Assembly: GCA_009783395.1 (NCBI GenBank)
Contig: WRHA01000348.1
Span: 1 to 10,743 of the forward strand
DNA length: 10,743 nt
Source of the DNA: Defluviitaleaceae bacterium
Lineage (GTDB): Bacteria; Bacillota; Clostridia; Lachnospirales; WQUN01
Direction of reading: 5' to 3'
Shown: positions 6,362-10,743 of the stretch, in pieces
Numbering within the stretch: the first letter of the stretch is position 1
Layout: each line of letters begins with the position of its first letter
Made by a program: the position numbers and the translations under genes
The notes under the pieces: generated by a model
Told to the model about the DNA's origin: nothing
Seen by the model: only the letters and a program-made list of their open reading frames with translations
Databases searched by the model: none

Positions 6362-7954
6362 TTAATGCGCGCTTGCCAGTGCGAGCATTAGGATTAAATT
6401 GCCTTGCCCCCATATGGTGCTTTCCTGAAGCATGAAATCATCGCCATTGTCGTAAAATACGGCCTCTGATGTGTTGAATTTTTCAAGCGGGCTGTTTTCC
6501 GGCGTTTTGAAGTGACTGCCCAGTGAGTCGTGCATTTCCTTTTTGCCGGGGCCTTCAGATAATGCACCGACGGCCAATTTTCCAAGCCTAAACGTTATCC
6601 AGCTGTAAATGTCTTGCACCGCATATGGCAGATCCTCGGAAGCAATCATCGCAATGCCCCAATTGTTTCGCCCAAAAATGTAGTCCAAAACCCCCAGAAA
6701 AGGGGTAGGCATTGTGCTGTCTCCGTCCAGGCGACGCGCTAAAAAGAGGCTGTTTGCCATGCCGATCCAAATAGGCAATGAGCCCCATGTGTATTCCCCT
6801 CCGGGAAGATCCCAAATGTTATCGCAGTCATATTTAGACACTTCTTTTAAAAATCTGCTTTTTGCTTCCGCGTCGCCCTGCTCGGCTAAACGGTGATTTA
6901 CGCAACCGTTTAATACACTCCATGATATGCTGTGTCCCGGCGGCGTGTCATACGCCTTTGCGTCATCAAGGTAGTTTTGTTTTTTTGTCAGGCGATACAA
7001 TTCGGCGGCGGCAAGAGCCATATTGTCTGTGTCGGTTTTATCGTAATAAAAATCATTAATCCTGTCGCGCTCAAAGGCAGACGCCTGGGTGTCACTTTTT
7101 CGGGCGCGATCGTAGATTGCTGTTGCCTTGCTTTTGTAAAGAGCGGCGGCATCGGGATTAATGTCTGCAAAAACATATGCACCCAATGCCAATGTCGCGG
7201 CCGTAACTCCCATGTGTACGCGGGACAATGCGCACAAGGCAGGTCTTTTGCCGTCGAGAACTTCTGTTTCGGGCAAAGGGCGTTCCACGTGATGATCTCT
7301 GCCATCCCCGACTTGAATAACAAACGTATTGTCGTCAGGAAAAGTTTTAGCCAGATAATCCAGCCCGTATTTGGCTTCATCCAAGACGCCGAGCGCGGGA
7401 TTTTCTTCATATGCCCGCAACAGATGCCACACCATGTTGGCCTCTGTAAGCGTAAATTTTATGCAGTCGCCTGCGTCGTAATGCCCGCCGTGCATGTCAA
7501 CGGTTCTGCGCGGGACGGCTTCCTTCCACGCGCCATTCTGCCAGTCGCCGTCAACATTGTATACAATCGCCGCGGCATCTCCCGGATGTGATGCATTGGT
7601 TATGTCCGTTGCGCATCCGCTACGCATTCGGCTCAAATGACCTACCGCTTGATTAGCAAACAATACGTACGGATTTTCATCAATGATAATTTTCTGCGGC
7701 TCGGCTTTGGCAAGCTCCAAGGTGTAAACCCCCGGTGATTTCGCTTCAGTAAAGTCGATTGTGTAATAAAATTCCTGCGCTACATGAAAATCATCACCTC
7801 TCTTGGGTGATGAAAGCTCGGCACTCAAAATCGTCTTGCCATCTTTTTTAAGGCTCCACGTGCTTCCCGTAATATCGGTTTCGCTAAGCACCACTGCTGT
7901 TTTTTCGCGTTGCGGCGTGTAGCCGGCTTGGCTGATTCTTAACCATACACTCAT
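6362..7954 (-). CDS. Cytoplasmic glycoside hydrolase family 9 enzyme with N-terminal Ig-like domain
   Basis: This 530-residue protein has two parts. Residues about 1-95 (WLRISQAGYTPQREKTAVV and on) form the CelD_N-type Ig-like domain that precedes many GH9 domains. The rest is a GH9 (alpha/alpha)6 barrel. The GGHYDAGD motif (about 156-163) carries the two Asp residues, 160 and 163, that activate water in this inverting family. Glu511, in LQESTIWGQGNLILMLALA near the C-terminus, fits the catalytic acid. The usual HHR substrate-binding motif after GRNxxG is absent (GRNNWGIAMIASEDL instead), so the substrate may differ from cellulose. There is no signal peptide, so the enzyme should act in the cytoplasm, perhaps on imported oligosaccharides. 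The ATG at 7954 is chosen over a GTG three codons earlier because that GTG is itself part of the SD AAAGGTGATT. Confidence 0.8.
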   Translation of the reverse strand: MSVWLRISQAGYTPQREKTAVVLSETDITGSTWSLKKDGKTILSAELSSPKRGDDFHVAQEFYYTIDFTEAKSPGVYTLELAKAEPQKIIIDENPYVLFANQAVGHLSRMRSGCATDITNASHPGDAAAIVYNVDGDWQNGAWKEAVPRRTVDMHGGHYDAGDCIKFTLTEANMVWHLLRAYEENPALGVLDEAKYGLDYLAKTFPDDNTFVIQVGDGRDHHVERPLPETEVLDGKRPALCALSRVHMGVTAATLALGAYVFADINPDAAALYKSKATAIYDRARKSDTQASAFERDRINDFYYDKTDTDNMALAAAELYRLTKKQNYLDDAKAYDTPPGHSISWSVLNGCVNHRLAEQGDAEAKSRFLKEVSKYDCDNIWDLPGGEYTWGSLPIWIGMANSLFLARRLDGDSTMPTPFLGVLDYIFGRNNWGIAMIASEDLPYAVQDIYSWITFRLGKLAVGALSEGPGKKEMHDSLGSHFKTPENSPLEKFNTSEAVFYDNGDDFMLQESTIWGQGNLILMLALASAH

Positions 7955-7960
7955 AATAAT

Positions 7961-7967
7961 CACCTTT
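7961..7967 (-). promoter_or_regulatory. Ribosome binding site deciding the GH9 start
   Basis: AAAGGTG lies six bases before the ATG at 7952-7954 and continues as ATT, a long match to the 16S rRNA tail. The in-frame GTG at 7961-7963 is contained in this site and so is not the start. Confidence 0.7.
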
Positions 7968-7975
7968 CGTGTTCA

Positions 7976-8006
7976 AAAAATCTCCCCGAGAGTAGGGGAG
8001 ATTTTT
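7976..8006 (-). terminator. Rho-independent terminator after hydA
   Basis: A perfect 12-bp stem (7976-7987 with 7995-8006; AAAAATCTCCCC and its complement) encloses a 7-base loop. On the minus strand it ends in a run of six T. It starts 32 bases after the hydA stop and is the strongest terminator-like structure in the window. The A/T ends are symmetric, so it could also work from the plus strand, but no plus-strand gene leads into it. The GH9 start codon is only about 20 bases beyond it. Confidence 0.85.
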
Positions 8007-8038
8007 CAATTGTAATGTGGCCGACCTATGAGCCGACC

Positions 8039-9781
8039 TTAAATCGGATACGCTTCCTTTGCGGCATATGTTGTGTGGAGAAGTTTGTGAGCTTTGTCTC
8101 CGTTTGGTTTGCCGAGATAATCGTCGTAGAGCTTTTTGATTTGTGGGTTTTGATGAGCCTTGCGAACGGTGAGCGAGTTGTCCTCTTCGTAGAGGGCTTT
8201 TGCGCGTTCGGCGCGGATATCGATGGTTCTGCGGGTTTCTGCGGAAACGCGGGGCTGTCCGCCGCCTCCGACGCAACCGCCGCCACAAGCCATCATTTCA
8301 ATGAAATCATATTTTGCTTCGCCCGATTTAATTTTTTCTAAAAGGGCAGCTGCATTCGCCGTGCCGTGGACGACGGCGACTTTTATTTTTTTATCGCCAA
8401 GGGCAATTTCGGCTTCTTTAATGCCGCTAAGCCCGCGCACGTTTTGGAATGAAAGCGGCGGCATTTCCGTGCCGGTAAGCACATCGCCGACCGTGCGGAG
8501 TGCGGCTTCCATTACTCCGCCCGTCGCGCCGAAAATTACTCCCGCGCCACTGCTGTCGCCAAGTAAATCTTGGTCAAAATTGTCGTCTGCAAGCGCGGTG
8601 AAATTGATGCTTGCTTGCTTAATCATCTTTGCGAGCTCGCGAGTTGTCAAAACCGCATCAACGTCGCGTAAATCGCCGTTGGCAAGCTCGGGACGTGCCG
8701 CTTCGTCTTTTTTGGAAATACAGGGCGCGACTGCAACAGTGAAAATCTTTTTCGGATCCACACCCGCTTTTTCCGCGTAATACGATTTAACAATCGCACC
8801 AAACATCTGGATAGGCGATTTGCAGGATGATAAATTCGGGATAAATTCGGGATAGTTGAATTCACAAAAGCGCACCCAGCCCGGGCTGCACGATGTAATC
8901 ATCGGCAAAACGCCGCCGTTTTTAATGCGGTCGATAAGCTCGTGACCTTCTTCCATCACAGTTAAATCCGCGGCAAAATTCGTATCGTAAACCTTATCAA
9001 AGCCGAGACGTTTAAGCGCGGCAACCATTTTGCCCGTAACCCGTGTGCCGACGGGAAGCCCAAACTCTTCGCCAAGTGCGGCGCGAACCGCAGGCGCGGC
9101 TTGTACAACAACATGCGTGTCCGGGCATTCAAGTGCCTCCCAAACCGTGTCAATAGCCTCTTTTTCGCGAAGCGCGGCAGTGGGGCAAACACTTACGCAC
9201 TGCCCGCAGTACAGGCAAGGCGTTTCGGTCAAGCTCTTGTTAAACAGCGGCGAAATCTTTGTTGCAATGCCGCGATCGGTGAAATCCAAAATTGACGATG
9301 CTTGCAATTTTTTACATACATTTACACATCGCCCGCAAAGGATGCATTTGCTTTGATCACGCACAAGCGCGGCCGACGATGCATCAATAACACCGAAATC
9401 GTTTTCGCCTTCAAAAGGAATTTCGCGAATGCCAAGCTCCTCCGCAATCGTTTGCAACTCGCAATTGGTGTTCGACGAACAAGTAAGGCAGTCGCGATTA
9501 TGCGCCGAAAGAATCAGTTCAACCGTAGCCTTTCGAGCATCACGAACTTTTTTGCTCGTAGTAGTAACAACCATGCCGTCAAAAACCGGCATAACGCAAG
9601 CCGCGGCCAAACTCCTGGCGCCCTGCACCTCAACCTGGCAAACACGGCACGCCCCAATCTCATTAACTTCCTTCAAGTAGCACAGCGTCGGAATATCAAT
9701 CCCGGCTTTCTTAGCCGCATCAAGAATCGTCGCGCCGACCTCAACTTCCACCAAAACATTATCAATTGTCAACTTAACCAT
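8039..9781 (-). CDS. hydA: [FeFe]-hydrogenase catalytic subunit (HydA type, NAD(H)-linked multi-subunit group)
   Basis: This 580-residue enzyme reduces protons or oxidises H2. In order, it has a plant-type [2Fe-2S] domain (Cys34, 45, 48, 62) and a His/3-Cys [4Fe-4S] site (His94, Cys98, 101, 107). Two ferredoxin clusters follow (Cys146/149/152/156 and 189/192/195/199), then the H-domain. The H-cluster motifs are L1 TSCSPGW (296-302), L2 APCISKK (352-358) and L3 IEMMACGGGCVGGGGQP (Cys499, Cys503). The length, the F-domain and the adjacent HydB gene point to a trimeric or tetrameric NAD-linked enzyme, possibly electron-bifurcating. It is soluble and cytoplasmic, with no signal sequence. SD AAGGAG (9789-9794) is seven bases before the ATG. 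Oddities are Ser299 where clostridial CpI has a cluster ligand, Cys320 where CpI has Ala, and Ala352 where CpI has Met. The maturation genes hydE, hydF and hydG are not in the window. Confidence 0.95.
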   Translation of the reverse strand: MVKLTIDNVLVEVEVGATILDAAKKAGIDIPTLCYLKEVNEIGACRVCQVEVQGARSLAAACVMPVFDGMVVTTTSKKVRDARKATVELILSAHNRDCLTCSSNTNCELQTIAEELGIREIPFEGENDFGVIDASSAALVRDQSKCILCGRCVNVCKKLQASSILDFTDRGIATKISPLFNKSLTETPCLYCGQCVSVCPTAALREKEAIDTVWEALECPDTHVVVQAAPAVRAALGEEFGLPVGTRVTGKMVAALKRLGFDKVYDTNFAADLTVMEEGHELIDRIKNGGVLPMITSCSPGWVRFCEFNYPEFIPNLSSCKSPIQMFGAIVKSYYAEKAGVDPKKIFTVAVAPCISKKDEAARPELANGDLRDVDAVLTTRELAKMIKQASINFTALADDNFDQDLLGDSSGAGVIFGATGGVMEAALRTVGDVLTGTEMPPLSFQNVRGLSGIKEAEIALGDKKIKVAVVHGTANAAALLEKIKSGEAKYDFIEMMACGGGCVGGGGQPRVSAETRRTIDIRAERAKALYEEDNSLTVRKAHQNPQIKKLYDDYLGKPNGDKAHKLLHTTYAAKEAYPI

Positions 9782-9796
9782 GAATGTTCTCCTTCC

Positions 9797-9862
9797 AAAT
9801 TTTCAGGGGGTCAAGGGGGGGGCTTGGCCTCCCCTTGCGGGGTTCGGGGCAACGCCCCGAGA
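9797..9862 (-). repeat. GC-rich hairpin element in the hydB-hydA spacer
   Basis: The 83-bp spacer contains a 7-bp hairpin (9844-9850 with 9854-9860, TCGGGGC and its complement, 3-base loop). Next to it is CCCC-GCAA-GGGG (9831-9842) with a GNRA-type tetraloop when read as mRNA. The same GGGG can instead pair with the C-run at 9815-9822, so two mutually exclusive folds exist. The plus strand has four G runs (9806-9810, 9815-9822, 9839-9842, 9846-9849). There is no U tract, so it is not a terminator. It looks like a dispersed intergenic repeat of the kind seen in some Clostridia, but only one copy is in this window and the repeat status is unverified. Confidence 0.5.
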
Positions 9863-9864
9863 AA

Positions 9865-10743
9865 TTATCTTTTTATAATAGACTTAAACGGACACACAGG
9901 AATACACGCGCCACATTTTACGCACTTCTCTTGGTCGATAACGTGCAACTCGCGCACATTGCCGATGATTGCGTCGGTGGGACAAACTTTTTTACATTTT
10001 GTACAGCCTTTGCATGATTCGTCGATGTGGAACTCGAGAAGCTCGACACATGCGCCGGCGGGGCATTTTTTGTCCTTAACGTGGGCGATATACTCGTCTT
10101 TGAAATAGCGGAGGGTCGAAAGAACCGGGTTTGGCGCGGTTTGACCGAGTCCGCAGAGGGAGGATGCTTTGATGTTGGTTGCGAGATCTTGGAGGCGGTC
10201 GAGGTCTTCGAGTTCGCCTTTGCCCTCGGTTATGCGGGTGAGGGTTTCAAGCATTCGCTTTGTTCCCACGCGGCACGGCGGACATTTTCCGCAGGACTCG
10301 TCGACGGTGAATTCGAGAAAAAATTTCGCGATGTCAACCATGCAGTTTTCTTCATCCATGACAACGAGACCGCCGGAACCCATCATTGCGCCAAGCTCGG
10401 TTAAGCTGTCGTAATCGATTGGTGCATCCATGTGTTCCTCGGTTAAGCATCCGCCGGAGGGGCCGCCGATTTGAACGGCGCGGAATTTTTTGCCGCCGGG
10501 GATGCCGCCGCCGATTTCAAAAATAATATCGCGAATCGTCGTTCCCATCGGGACTTCGATTAATCCGGCGTTTTCTATTTTGCCCGCGAGAGCGAAAACC
10601 TTTGTGCCTTTGGATTTTTCCGTTCCCATCGACGCAAGCCATGCCGCGCCGTTTAGGATGATTTGCGGGATATTTGCAAAGGTTTCAACGTTATTTATAA
10701 TCGTCGGCTTGCCCCAAAGGCCTTTTACGGCGGGGAAGGGGGG
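9865..10743 (-). CDS. hydB: NuoF-like hydrogenase subunit (HydB type), 5' end outside the window
   Basis: The reading frame is open from the window edge (10743) and shows the last 292 residues. It enters at [20 protein letters not shown], the hallmark end of the FMN/NADH-binding NuoF domain. The SLBB domain follows at about 45-125. The NuoF [4Fe-4S] site is at Cys151, 154, 157 ([10 protein letters not shown]) and Cys197. A two-cluster ferredoxin tail closes the protein (Cys244/247/250/254 and 274/277/280/284). This tail is what separates HydB-type hydrogenase subunits from plain NuoF. It would oxidise or reduce NAD(P)H at FMN and exchange electrons with HydA, encoded 83 bp downstream. The FMN-binding N-terminus and any [2Fe-2S] domain lie beyond the window. 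No start can be chosen; the Met at 10629 is internal. Confidence 0.92.
   Translation of the reverse strand, partial: PPFPAVKGLWGKPTIINNVETFANIPQIILNGAAWLASMGTEKSKGTKVFALAGKIENAGLIEVPMGTTIRDIIFEIGGGIPGGKKFRAVQIGGPSGGCLTEEHMDAPIDYDSLTELGAMMGSGGLVVMDEENCMVDIAKFFLEFTVDESCGKCPPCRVGTKRMLETLTRITEGKGELEDLDRLQDLATNIKASSLCGLGQTAPNPVLSTLRYFKDEYIAHVKDKKCPAGACVELLEFHIDESCKGCTKCKKVCPTDAIIGNVRELHVIDQEKCVKCGACIPVCPFKSIIKR

Noticed and set aside
6932..7591. Plus-strand open frame of 219 codons opposite the GH9 gene
   Set aside because: It is antisense to conserved GH9 motifs, has no ribosome binding site I can see, and looks like a composition shadow.
9302..10108. Long plus-strand open frame (268 codons) opposite hydA and hydB
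   Set aside because: It runs antisense across two well-supported iron-sulfur genes and the spacer, shows no domain-like motifs, and reflects codon bias of the real genes.
1..10743. CRISPR array, insertion sequence, tRNA or rRNA, phage or toxin-antitoxin genes
   Set aside because: I saw no regularly spaced repeats, transposase motifs, terminal inverted repeats around genes, tRNA-like cloverleaf or rRNA sequence in the window.

Overview
The window reads as chromosomal DNA of an anaerobic, spore-forming, monoderm Firmicute, most likely a Clostridia member of middling G+C. The reasons are a SpmA-type spore maturation gene, an [FeFe]-hydrogenase of the multi-subunit NAD(H)-linked kind, consistently strong AGGAGG/AAAGGTG ribosome binding sites, and a sigma-A promoter of TTGACA/TACAAT type. 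No taxon below class can be supported from the sequence alone.

Layout. Positions 1-1045 (plus strand) hold the 3' end of an unidentified gene, a small zinc-ribbon/helix-turn-helix protein resembling the YvyF family, and spmA. An RNA hairpin that would bury the spmA ribosome binding site precedes spmA. Everything after that is on the minus strand. From 6330 down to 1050 lies a compact operon: a near-consensus promoter embedded in a 42-bp perfect palindrome, then a TetR regulator, an ABC ATPase, a large FtsX/MacB-type permease and an HlyD-type adaptor. The genes overlap or lie within about 30 bp of each other, so this is a self-regulated efflux cassette. Its last gene ends 4 bp from the end of spmA, tail to tail.

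From 10743 down to 8039 are the C-terminal part of a NuoF-like hydrogenase subunit (HydB type) and a complete [FeFe]-hydrogenase catalytic subunit (HydA type). They are separated by an 83-bp spacer rich in G/C hairpins. A clear rho-independent terminator follows hydA. Only about 20 bases after it, a gene for a cytoplasmic, divergent family-9 glycoside hydrolase begins.

How it works together. HydB (flavin/NADH side, mostly outside the window) would pass electrons through its iron-sulfur clusters to HydA, which makes or consumes H2. This is a fermentative or electron-bifurcating module. The GH9 enzyme may process imported oligosaccharides; its expression seems to depend on transcription coming through the hydrogenase terminator. 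The TetR cassette probably senses and exports an amphipathic or toxic compound.

I did not find a wholly new system. The most interesting points are the promoter/operator architecture of the TetR cassette, the SD-burying hairpin before spmA, an H-cluster motif with Ser in place of a normally cluster-binding Cys (with an extra Cys 21 residues on), and the hairpin-rich hydB-hydA spacer.
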